Shown: piece by piece, positions 1 through 5,198 of the stretch
How positions within the stretch are numbered: the first letter of the stretch is position 1
How the letters are laid out: every line of letters starts with the position of its first letter
Notes under the pieces: model-generated
Told to the model about the DNA's origin: nothing
What the model saw: only the letters and a program-made list of their open reading frames with translations
Databases searched by the model: none
Program-made: the position numbers and the translations under genes
From: Treponema sp.
GTDB taxonomy: Bacteria; Spirochaetota; Spirochaetia; Treponematales; Breznakiellaceae
Length of the DNA stretch: 5,681 bases
Assembly (NCBI GenBank): GCA_031259345.1
Contig: JAIRLQ010000049.1
Span: forward strand, 1 to 5,681
Reading direction: 5' to 3'

Positions 1-1
1 A

Positions 2-85
2 AATAATCCCCATAGAGACTTTTGGAAAGCAGGGGCTGCTTTAAAAAACTCAAGGGGGGCCGGTTATTATATCTGGCTGCTGTAG
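2..85 (+). CDS. C-terminal end of an upstream gene (partial, tentative)
   Basis: One plus-strand frame is open from the left edge to a TAG at 83-85 and gives 27 residues ending in GAGYYIWLL. The stop lies 29 bases before a strong terminator, the usual arrangement for the 3' end of a gene. Codon choice looks ordinary for this window. A second frame ends earlier, at TAA 42-44, with residues ending FGKQGLL, and cannot be excluded. The fragment is too short for any family assignment and no function is proposed. The stretch could also be untranslated 3' sequence or the end of a non-coding RNA. Confidence 0.35.
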   Translation, partial: NNPHRDFWKAGAALKNSRGAGYYIWLL

Positions 86-114
86 GTAAAAGCGCTGTTA
101 CTGCATGTATTCCA

Positions 115-149
115 CGCCCGCCGCTGTCCTTGCGGCGGGCGTTTTCGTT
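115..149 (+). terminator. Rho-independent terminator
   Basis: A perfect 10-bp GC-only stem pairs CGCCCGCCGC (115-124) with GCGGCGGGCG (132-141) around a 7-base loop, followed by TTTTCGTT. The T-tract lies on the plus-strand side only, so it ends transcription coming from the left. It separates recJ and its downstream genes from the upstream unit. Confidence 0.9.
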
Positions 150-212
150 ATATGGATAGGGATTTTAGGGAGGGCCACAAGTATAAAGGGCGGCGAATTG
201 CTTGCATCCCAA

Positions 213-228
213 GCCTTTTAAAAAAGGC
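213..228. other. Small inverted repeat in the recJ leader
   Basis: GCCTTTT (213-219) and AAAAGGC (222-228) form a 7-bp inverted repeat with a 2-base centre, about 20 bases before the recJ start. It may be a protein-binding site or a weak leader hairpin. The 150-249 stretch otherwise shows no convincing -35/-10 pair. TATAAA at 182-187 has no matching -35, so the recJ promoter is not located. Confidence 0.3.
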
Positions 229-249
229 GCTTACAGGGTATAGTAAACC

Positions 250-2424
250 ATGGTATGGAACAAAACTGAAATTCCCGCGGCGCAGGTTAAGGAGCTTGCG
301 GCCAAATACGGCTGCGATCTCCTTACGGCTTCGATATTGATACGCCGGGGTCTAAGCTCGGGCGGCGAGATACGTTATTTTCTTGAAGACGATTTAAGGC
401 ATCTGCATAACCCTTTCGCGCTTCCCGGTATGGAAGACGCGGTCGAGCGTATTATCGCGGCAAAAGAAGAAGGCGAAAAGGTCCTGGTTTTTGGGGACAG
501 GGATGCCGACGGCATTACCTCAACGGCGCTGCTTGCGGGTTTTCTTCAGGATATAGGCATGGATGTTATCTGGCGGCTTCCCGCCGGGGATGACCGCTAT
601 GGGCTCTCCATTGAAGCGGTGGAAGAATTTGCCAAAGCCTACGGTTCCCTTATCATTACCGTTGACTGCGGGATTTCAAACAACGATGAAGTAAAGCGCG
701 CCAACGAGCTTTCGATTGATGTAATCGTAACGGACCACCATAACCCTCAGGAGAATCTTCCCGAAGCCTATTGCATTGTAAACCCCAAACTGCACGAATC
801 AAAATATCCTTTTAAATATCTTGCGGGCTGCGGCGTTGCTTACAAACTGGTTCAGGCTCTGCGCTTTGCGTTAAAAAGCGAAACATACAACCAGCCTGTC
901 TGTCTTTTAAACTGCCGCCCGTTAAACGATGCGTGGATTATCGAGATTGCCAAAATACGAAACCTTACGGTGATTGATACTCTTGCCGAAACAATTGCCC
1001 TGGACAATAAAGGCCAATCCCTGGTGGGCATAGGCGATACCCGCCTTCCGTCGTTTCTGCAAAGCCAGCAGATTCTGGTGTGGGATGCCCCGCTGCAAAA
1101 AAAAATCCTTGCCAAACTTTTTGGCAAAGGGGTTGAAATCGGCATGCTGGATATTGCCCCGGAAATCGGCAGGGTAATTCCATCTGCCCGGGGCAAAAGC
1201 CTTATCAGAATAAAAGAACTTTCTACAATCGCAAAATATTGTGAAGGGGAAGGCGGGGAGCTTGAAGTTTTTGTCAATCTGTTTATTTCGTTCATCCAGC
1301 GGCGGGAAAATCATTTTAGCGAAGAAAACAACGGCGATTTGCAGCTTGCCTGTCTGGGTACTATTGCGGACATTATGCCCTTAAAAGATGAAAACCGCGT
1401 CATCGTGCGCCGGGGAATCCGCGCCATGAGCGAAAAGCCTTTGCCGTCTCTTGCAAATCTGCTTTCGCTTTTAAAGTTGACCGGCGCGGGGAAACGCCTT
1501 CAGGCGCACGAAATTTCCTGGCAGCTAACCCCGGCAATAAACGCCGCGGGCCGCATGGGGCATCCCGAAAAAGCGGTCGCCCTGTTCCTGGAAAAAGACA
1601 GCGTTTTACGAAACAAACTTGCCGACGAAGTTATTGCCATGAACAACGACCGGAAAAAAGCGGGCTACGAAAGCTGGGCTTTGGCCGAGCCTAGGGCGCG
1701 GGAAAGCCTTGCGGATTTTAACGGCAAGCTGGTACTGGCTTCGGGTGATGATATTCCCCGGGGCTTTACCGGAATCATTGCGAATAAATTATCCGCTATA
1801 TTTAAAGTTCCCGCCGTTGTGGTTTCTTTCGCCCGGGAGGGCGAAGCCTCGGGTTCCCTCCGTTCGCCGGGCAATTGGGATCTTGCCGACTTCCTTGAAC
1901 CCTGCGCGGACCTTTTTATTAACTGGGGCGGGCATAAATACGCCGCCGGTTTTAGTATGGACATTAAACAAAAAAGCGATAACTGGAATATTTTTATTGA
2001 AAGATTGAAAAATACTATCAATGCCCCTGACAATACCTTTGAAGCGGGAAACAAGGAAGATAAAACCGTTACTCAAGTGGACGCGGAACTTCTTCCTGCC
2101 TTGCTTACCCCGGACATTCTAAAAACGGTTGACCGCTTTGAACCTTTTGGAGAAGAAAACAGGCCTTTGGTTTTTATGACCAAAAACCTGCGCATCCAGG
2201 CCCTGGATCTTATGGGCAGGCCCGAAGCAAAGCATGTCAGGCTTACCCTTGATACGGGAAAACACAAATGGCCCGCAAAATACTGGAACGCTGTTGACAA
2301 GATAAAAACGGAATTTGATGACGGCGACAATGTTGATGCGCTTTACACATTAAGCCGAAATTGGTTTAAGGGGGTCGAAACCCCGGAAATGACTATAATC
2401 GATCTTAAGCGCTGCGTAAAATGA
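250..2424 (+). CDS. recJ: Single-stranded-DNA-specific exonuclease RecJ
   Basis: RecJ degrades single-stranded DNA 5' to 3' in recombinational repair, mismatch repair and fork processing, using metal ions bound by a DHH domain in the cytoplasm. The 724-residue protein shows the motifs in order: GDRDADG (82-88), VDCG (138-141), the DHH signature TDHH (161-164), AGCGVAYKL (192-200), GTIAD (370-374), INAAGRMG (430-437), and the DHHA1 motif GGHKYAAGF (560-568). A C-terminal OB-type domain follows (about 605-720, FEPFGEENRP at 630-639). The metal-ligand aspartates and DHH histidines are intact, so activity is expected. It is longer than the 577-residue E. coli RecJ mainly because of an insertion at about 213-350, listed separately. 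ATG 250 is the first possible start because in-frame TAG and TAA stand at 241-246. The ribosome site is weak (AGGG at 235-238). The last four bases overlap the next gene. Confidence 0.97.
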   Translation: MVWNKTEIPAAQVKELAAKYGCDLLTASILIRRGLSSGGEIRYFLEDDLRHLHNPFALPGMEDAVERIIAAKEEGEKVLVFGDRDADGITSTALLAGFLQDIGMDVIWRLPAGDDRYGLSIEAVEEFAKAYGSLIITVDCGISNNDEVKRANELSIDVIVTDHHNPQENLPEAYCIVNPKLHESKYPFKYLAGCGVAYKLVQALRFALKSETYNQPVCLLNCRPLNDAWIIEIAKIRNLTVIDTLAETIALDNKGQSLVGIGDTRLPSFLQSQQILVWDAPLQKKILAKLFGKGVEIGMLDIAPEIGRVIPSARGKSLIRIKELSTIAKYCEGEGGELEVFVNLFISFIQRRENHFSEENNGDLQLACLGTIADIMPLKDENRVIVRRGIRAMSEKPLPSLANLLSLLKLTGAGKRLQAHEISWQLTPAINAAGRMGHPEKAVALFLEKDSVLRNKLADEVIAMNNDRKKAGYESWALAEPRARESLADFNGKLVLASGDDIPRGFTGIIANKLSAIFKVPAVVVSFAREGEASGSLRSPGNWDLADFLEPCADLFINWGGHKYAAGFSMDIKQKSDNWNIFIERLKNTINAPDNTFEAGNKEDKTVTQVDAELLPALLTPDILKTVDRFEPFGEENRPLVFMTKNLRIQALDLMGRPEAKHVRLTLDTGKHKWPAKYWNAVDKIKTEFDDGDNVDALYTLSRNWFKGVETPEMTIIDLKRCVK
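886..1299 (+). other. DnaQ-like, apparently catalytically dead domain inserted in RecJ
   Basis: Codons 213-350 lie between the GCGVAYKL motif and the GTIAD motif of RecJ, which in E. coli are only about 30 residues apart. The inserted residues follow the order of a DEDD/DnaQ exonuclease: a strand where DxE would be (LLNCRPL, 219-225), WIIEIAKIR (229-237, like IIEIAAVR), FLQSQQILVWDAP (269-281, like the Exo II strand and HNAxFD), LDIAPEIGRVIP (300-311, like DTLALARxxxP), and a last helix (337-350). Each expected catalytic residue is replaced: N221 and R223 for DxE, Q283 for the Exo II Asp, and no HxxxxD near 335-341. The insertion is seen directly; the fold assignment is inference from pattern matching by eye. 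Confidence 0.6.
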
Positions 2425-3566
2425 AATATAATTCACCGCTAATACATACAAGCCAAAAAAAGATTTTGCTCAAATTTTTCTGGTTAACATTTTTTTGTTT
2501 ATTCATTCTGCCGCTTTCCCCGCCGCGGATTATCGCGGGCGCCGGGGCGGAACCGTCCCGGGAAAATACGCGCCAGGGAGAAGGCGGCTCCGGAACGGCT
2601 GCCTTTCGCGGGAACGGCGGGCCAGCCATTGACCCTTATGACCCTGTCCAGATTTCCCCGCCCCCTCTCTCTCCCGCGCCGGAAAAGGGGCCCCGTTTTG
2701 CCGCTTTTCCGGAAAACCTCCTGCCTGGGGAACCGCTTACTGTAGCCTATTCCGACGACTTTTCGGGCCCCGGCTCAAAGGACTTCCGGGCGGTGCTTAT
2801 CGACTCCGGGGGGAGGCGCCTTGCGAAGGCGGCGTTTTTTGATTTTACCCTGGATGAGGCGGGGCAGACGGTAAAAGCGGCGATCCTTTCTGTTCCCCGC
2901 AGCGCCCCCGGCGAGCCCATGACCATCCGCATAGAAGCCGCAAACCGGGTTATAAAGGACTTGCCCGTGCTGGTGGGCAAGCGGGCTTTTATTTCCGAAA
3001 CTATCGCTTTAGACGAAAAAAACACGGAAATCCGCACCGCGCCGGATCCAAAAAAAACGGGCGAGGCGGAACAGCTTTGGGCAATCCTTTCCCGCACCGG
3101 GCCGGACATTTTTAGCGGCGCTCTTTTTACTCCCCCTGTAACATCCACCCGCCGCACCGGCTTTTTCGGCGACCGCCGGGTTTTCCAATATGTCGACGGC
3201 TCAAGCGAGACGTCAATTCATACAGGGATAGATTACGGCGTCCCTAAAGGCGCCGCTGTACGCGCCTGCGCTTCGGGAAAAGTGGTGCTTGCCCGCTCGC
3301 GTATCGTTACCGGCAATTCTGTGGTGCTGGAACATTTACCCGGCGTGTATTCACTCTACTACCATCTGGACAGTATTGAAGTAAGCAAGGGCGACATCGT
3401 CGATGCGGGGGTTCTTCTGGGGCTTTCGGGCGCAACCGGTCTTGCCACAGGCCCTCATCTGCACTGGGAAATCCGGGTTTCCGGGGAATATTCCGACCCT
3501 GACGCTTTTATGCGCCGTGCGGTCCTTGACAAAGATGAGATTTTAAGTAATCTTAAACTGTACTGA
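2421..3566 (+). CDS. Exported M23 (LytM-type) peptidoglycan endopeptidase
   Basis: This is a zinc metallo-endopeptidase of family M23, expected to cut peptide cross-links in peptidoglycan outside the inner membrane. The 381-residue product starts with a basic stretch and a hydrophobic segment (about 14-33) ending near AGAGA (39-43), consistent with a signal peptide. A Pro/Gly-rich low-complexity linker follows (about 45-95). Residues about 95-188 look like the beta-sandwich domain that often precedes M23 domains. The LytM domain spans about 235-362: zinc ligands H267 and D271 (HTGID) and H348 in HLH (346-348), with H315 in YYHLD as the other active-site histidine. All are present, so it should be active rather than a regulatory LytM homologue. 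The ATG overlaps the recJ stop as ATGA, which points to translational coupling. Exact bond specificity cannot be read from sequence. Confidence 0.95.
   Translation: MKYNSPLIHTSQKKILLKFFWLTFFCLFILPLSPPRIIAGAGAEPSRENTRQGEGGSGTAAFRGNGGPAIDPYDPVQISPPPLSPAPEKGPRFAAFPENLLPGEPLTVAYSDDFSGPGSKDFRAVLIDSGGRRLAKAAFFDFTLDEAGQTVKAAILSVPRSAPGEPMTIRIEAANRVIKDLPVLVGKRAFISETIALDEKNTEIRTAPDPKKTGEAEQLWAILSRTGPDIFSGALFTPPVTSTRRTGFFGDRRVFQYVDGSSETSIHTGIDYGVPKGAAVRACASGKVVLARSRIVTGNSVVLEHLPGVYSLYYHLDSIEVSKGDIVDAGVLLGLSGATGLATGPHLHWEIRVSGEYSDPDAFMRRAVLDKDEILSNLKLY
3526..3553 (+). promoter_or_regulatory. Possible internal promoter for rpsU
   Basis: A perfect -35 hexamer TTGACA (3526-3531) is followed after 16 bases by TAATCT (3548-3553), a poor -10 (3 of 6). 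The predicted start, near 3560, would give an rpsU leader of about 40 bases. TTTAAG (3542-3547) and CTTAAA (3552-3557) form an inverted repeat across the -10, as an operator might. The elements lie inside the last codons of the peptidase gene, so chance similarity is possible. Confidence 0.3.
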
Positions 3567-3584
3567 CTTTGACCGGCCCTGAGG

Positions 3585-3596
3585 AAAGGAGGTGAT
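3585..3596 (+). promoter_or_regulatory. Extended Shine-Dalgarno of rpsU
   Basis: AAAGGAGGTGAT matches, over 12 contiguous bases, the complement expected for the 3' end of bacterial 16S rRNA (AUCACCUCCUUU). GGAGG ends 9 bases before the TTG start at 3602. This is far stronger than the other ribosome sites in the window and is what fixes the TTG as the start codon. Confidence 0.9.
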
Positions 3597-3625
3597 AACA
3601 TTTGGCTCATATCATCGTAGATGAT
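3591..3625 (+). promoter_or_regulatory. Two mutually exclusive hairpins at the rpsU start
   Basis: GGTGATA (3591-3597, part of the Shine-Dalgarno) can pair with TATCATC (3610-3616) in a 7-bp stem including one G-U, leaving the TTG start in a 12-base loop. The same ATCATC (3611-3616) can instead pair with GATGAT (3620-3625) across a 3-base loop, which frees the Shine-Dalgarno. The pairings are seen in the sequence. A switching role is inference, and the bases also encode the normal bS21 residues IIVDD. Confidence 0.35.
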
Positions 3626-3805
3626 AACGAGATGCTTGAAAAAGCCATTAAACGTTTTAAACGTATGGTGGAAAAAGAAGGCATCATCCGGGAATTCAAA
3701 AAACGGGAATACTATGAAAAACCCTCCACTATTCTCAACAGGAAAAAAAAGGCGATCGCGCGGAAACTGATGAAAAAATCCCGGAAAGGCAGGAACGATT
3801 ATTAA
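3602..3805 (+). CDS. rpsU: 30S ribosomal protein bS21
   Basis: bS21 binds the 30S subunit near the 3' end of 16S rRNA and helps base-pairing between mRNA and the anti-Shine-Dalgarno during initiation. The 67-residue product has the family layout: an N-terminal strand (AHIIVDDNE), a helix with AIKRFKRMVEKEGI (15-28), the conserved REYYEKPS stretch (35-42), and a strongly basic Lys/Arg tail ending RKGRNDY. Length is normal. The start is TTG, set by a very strong ribosome site; the next in-frame ATG (codon 11) would remove conserved residues. The gene sits 35 bases after the peptidase gene and one base before the glycosidase gene, rather than beside dnaG/rpoD as in E. coli. No terminator separates it from its neighbours. 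Confidence 0.97.
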   Translation: MAHIIVDDNEMLEKAIKRFKRMVEKEGIIREFKKREYYEKPSTILNRKKKAIARKLMKKSRKGRNDY

Positions 3806-3806
3806 T

Positions 3807-4742
3807 ATGATAGTCGGACGCTTTTTAAAGGCGAAAATGCGGCGGATTGCGCTAATCGTGTTTCTGCCGCTTTTTTTTGCCTGCGTTTCAATGTCCCCTG
3901 TTCTGGGGGAACGGGAAACAAGGCCAGGGGTGTTTTCCGCCATAGAAAATGTTTCCCCCCTCTGGCAGCCTCTGGCGGCGGATTCAGAAGAAAAGCCGGC
4001 TATTCTTTATTTTGCGGGCATTACAAAAGAACCCCGTCTTGAATTTTGGGCGCTCAAAGCAGAGCTCGGCGATCCCCGCCTTCGCCTTGTGATAAGCGGC
4101 CCGGAAAAGGATCTTCCTTTTGGTTCGGTTTACAGCACCCATGTTACGGGCTTTGTAAAAACAAAAAACTGCCTTGCGGGTATCAATACCAATCCCTTTG
4201 ACAAAGTTTCGGCAAAAGAAGGGGAAGAACGGAAAATCGCGGGCCTTAGCGTTTCGGATGGCGTTATCGTAAGCCCGGCAGATCCTGCATTTGACGCCAT
4301 TGTGTTTTACCGGGACGGCGGGGCGGCCATTGTAAGTCAGGCGGAAATTGGTGATTTACAAAACGTAGAAAATGCCGCCGGGGGTTTTGGCATGGTGCTT
4401 AAAGAAGGCCGTATTCCGGAACGTGTAAGGGAGTCTCAGCGCTATCTCCGCCGGCACCCCCGCAGCGCCGCCGGGCTTTCCAACGGCGGAAAAACCCTTT
4501 TCCTTCTGGTAGTTGACGGCAGGCGGCCCGGCAGCGCGGGGGCTACGGAGGCGGAGCTTGGCCTGCTTCTTAAACAGCTCGGCGCTGAATGGGGCCTTAA
4601 CTTCGACGGCGGCGGCTCATCCGTCCTGGCGCTCCGCTTCCCCGACGGAAGAGTACGGGCGGTAAATATGCCTATTCATAACTATATCCCCGGGTGGGAA
4701 CGGGGTGTCGCGTCCTGTTTGGGCCTTAAATCAAATACTTGA
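3807..4742 (+). CDS. Putative lipoprotein with phosphodiester glycosidase (NAGPA-type) domain
   Basis: The 311-residue product has a basic start, a hydrophobic run (about 14-25) and Cys26 after LFFA. This fits a relaxed spirochaetal lipobox, so it is probably a membrane-anchored lipoprotein. The rest matches the NAGPA/phosphodiester glycosidase family: AGINTNPFD (124-132), GLSVSDGVIVSP (146-157), AGGFGMVLKEGR (191-202), HPRSAAGL (217-224), LLVVDGR (233-239) and NFDGGGSS (265-272). Known members remove sugar groups linked through a phosphodiester (human uncovering enzyme, Bacillus YngK-type relatives); the substrate here is unknown, perhaps an envelope glycopolymer. The start is one base after the rpsU stop, pointing to co-transcription and coupling. 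ATG 3837 (codon 11) is an alternative start with AAAGG five bases upstream and would give a shorter signal sequence, MRRIALIVFLPLFFAC. Confidence 0.9.
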   Translation: MIVGRFLKAKMRRIALIVFLPLFFACVSMSPVLGERETRPGVFSAIENVSPLWQPLAADSEEKPAILYFAGITKEPRLEFWALKAELGDPRLRLVISGPEKDLPFGSVYSTHVTGFVKTKNCLAGINTNPFDKVSAKEGEERKIAGLSVSDGVIVSPADPAFDAIVFYRDGGAAIVSQAEIGDLQNVENAAGGFGMVLKEGRIPERVRESQRYLRRHPRSAAGLSNGGKTLFLLVVDGRRPGSAGATEAELGLLLKQLGAEWGLNFDGGGSSVLALRFPDGRVRAVNMPIHNYIPGWERGVASCLGLKSNT

Positions 4743-4766
4743 AAAACAAACACAAATATCGATAAT
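4739..4766 (+). promoter_or_regulatory. Candidate promoter for the Cys/His repeat gene
   Basis: TTGAAA (4739-4744, overlapping the preceding stop codon) and GATAAT (4761-4766) are separated by 16 bases, each matching the sigma-70-type consensus at five of six positions. Transcription would begin near 4773, leaving a leader of roughly 70 bases. The 99-base gap here contrasts with the tight spacing upstream and supports a separate transcription unit. No clear terminator follows the glycosidase gene, so read-through is also possible. Confidence 0.5.
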
Positions 4767-4811
4767 AAATCATGGGAACCCTAAAGCCCGGCCAGGTTTT
4801 TAGAAGTTTCC

Positions 4812-4824
4812 TTTACACTGTAAA
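4812..4824. promoter_or_regulatory. Perfect 13-bp palindrome, candidate operator
   Basis: TTTACA, one central C, then TGTAAA form a perfect palindrome 17 bases before the start codon and just upstream of the ribosome site AAAGGGG (4829-4835). With a single-base centre it cannot fold into a stable RNA hairpin without opening pairs, so a DNA-binding dimer site is more likely. It resembles TACA-TGTA boxes of CopY/BlaI-type repressors but has one centre base instead of two. The regulator is unknown. Confidence 0.4.
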
Positions 4825-4841
4825 CACGAAAGGGGAATAAT

Positions 4842-5102
4842 ATGGCTACAAAATGTTCATTCTGCGGTTCTACCGCCTATGGTCCCGGATGCCCGAGCAG
4901 CATTAACGGACTTCACCAGCACGATACAAATGGTGAAAAACGTTGCATTTACTGCGGCTCATCTTCTTACGGCCACGGCTGCCTTCAGACACCCACCAGG
5001 GTTCACATTCACGGCCACGGCGCCAACAAATGCATTTACTGCGGTTCCATCAACACCGGCATGGGCTGTAAACACAGCCCCCACGGAGGTCACGAAAAAT
5101 AA
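4842..5102 (+). CDS. Small Cys/His-rich protein with three tandem putative zinc-binding units
   Basis: The 86-residue protein is three copies of one unit: C-x2-CGS-x3-G-x-GC, then a short spacer ending in H or HxH. The copies begin at C5, C35 and C64 (period 30 and 29). Unit 1 has C5, C8, C17, H25, H27; unit 2 C35, C38, C47, H55, H57; unit 3 C64, C67, C76, with H78, H81, H84. Three Cys plus one or more His per unit suits a tetrahedral zinc site, so three metal ions are predicted. There is no signal peptide or membrane segment, so it is expected in the cytoplasm. ATG 4842 is preceded by AAAGGGG at good spacing. Similar CxxCGS...GxGC...HxH repeats occur in small bacterial proteins as far as I recall, but I cannot name a family or function. 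It could bind nucleic acid, buffer metal or mediate protein contacts. Confidence 0.85.
   Translation: MATKCSFCGSTAYGPGCPSSINGLHQHDTNGEKRCIYCGSSSYGHGCLQTPTRVHIHGHGANKCIYCGSINTGMGCKHSPHGGHEK
4944..5047 (+). repeat. Near-identical 17-base direct repeats inside the Cys/His gene
   Basis: TGCATTTACTGCGG followed by YTC occurs at 4944-4960 and 5031-5047, with 16 of 17 bases identical and a distance of 87 bases (29 codons). Both encode CIYCGS. Conservation of synonymous positions suggests that units 2 and 3 come from a fairly recent duplication, with unit 1 older and more diverged. Confidence 0.7.
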
Positions 5103-5122
5103 GCCGCCGGGCTGGGCTTTTT
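5101..5122 (+). terminator. Weak candidate terminator after the Cys/His gene
   Basis: AAGCC (5101-5105, starting in the stop codon) can pair with GGCTT (5115-5119), with five T at 5118-5122. The stem is only five base pairs with a 9-base loop, or four pairs with a tighter loop, so it would be inefficient. The stronger hairpin just downstream may contribute. Confidence 0.35.
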
Positions 5123-5127
5123 CTAAA

Positions 5128-5169
5128 TAGAGCCTGTCCATAATGTAGACATATTATGGACAGACTCTA
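5128..5169. repeat. 42-bp imperfect palindrome between convergent genes
   Basis: CTGTCCATAAT (5134-5144) pairs perfectly with ATTATGGACAG (5153-5163) around an 8-base loop. TAGAG (5128-5132) and CTCTA (5165-5169) extend the stem to 17 pairs with a single C/A mismatch. No T-tract follows on either side, so it is not a typical intrinsic terminator. It may be a dispersed palindromic repeat, a minimal insertion-sequence remnant or a transcript-stabilising 3' hairpin. Confidence 0.7.
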
Positions 5170-5198
5170 AACAATTGAAACCGCCCAATTGCCCATTA

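Noticed and set aside
152..340. 62-residue plus-strand reading frame before and into recJ
   Set aside because: It overlaps the first 91 bases of recJ in another frame, has a basic low-complexity composition with no recognisable motif, and lacks a convincing ribosome site.
852..1314. Two long minus-strand reading frames opposite the RecJ insertion
   Set aside because: They lie opposite well-patterned RecJ codons, contain no family motif and have no ribosome site. They are complement shadows of the coding strand.
1665..2076. Overlapping minus-strand and alternative plus-strand frames inside recJ
   Set aside because: They cover the conserved DHHA1 region (GGHKYAAGF) of the real gene and show composition typical of shadow frames.
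2478..2520. Possible lipobox at FFCLF in the M23 signal region
   Set aside because: The Cys lies inside the hydrophobic core instead of at its end, and a better signal-peptidase I site (AGAGA) follows.
2747..3157. 136-residue minus-strand frame opposite the M23 gene
   Set aside because: It lies opposite the N-terminal domain of the peptidase and has no motif of its own.
4879..5130. 83-residue plus-strand frame overlapping the Cys/His gene
   Set aside because: It is a frame-shifted reading of the same repeats. Only the other frame gives regular Cys and His spacing and a good ribosome site.
5172..5191. CAATTG repeated twice eight bases apart
   Set aside because: The 6-bp self-complementary words are AT-rich and common by chance. 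No supporting element was seen.
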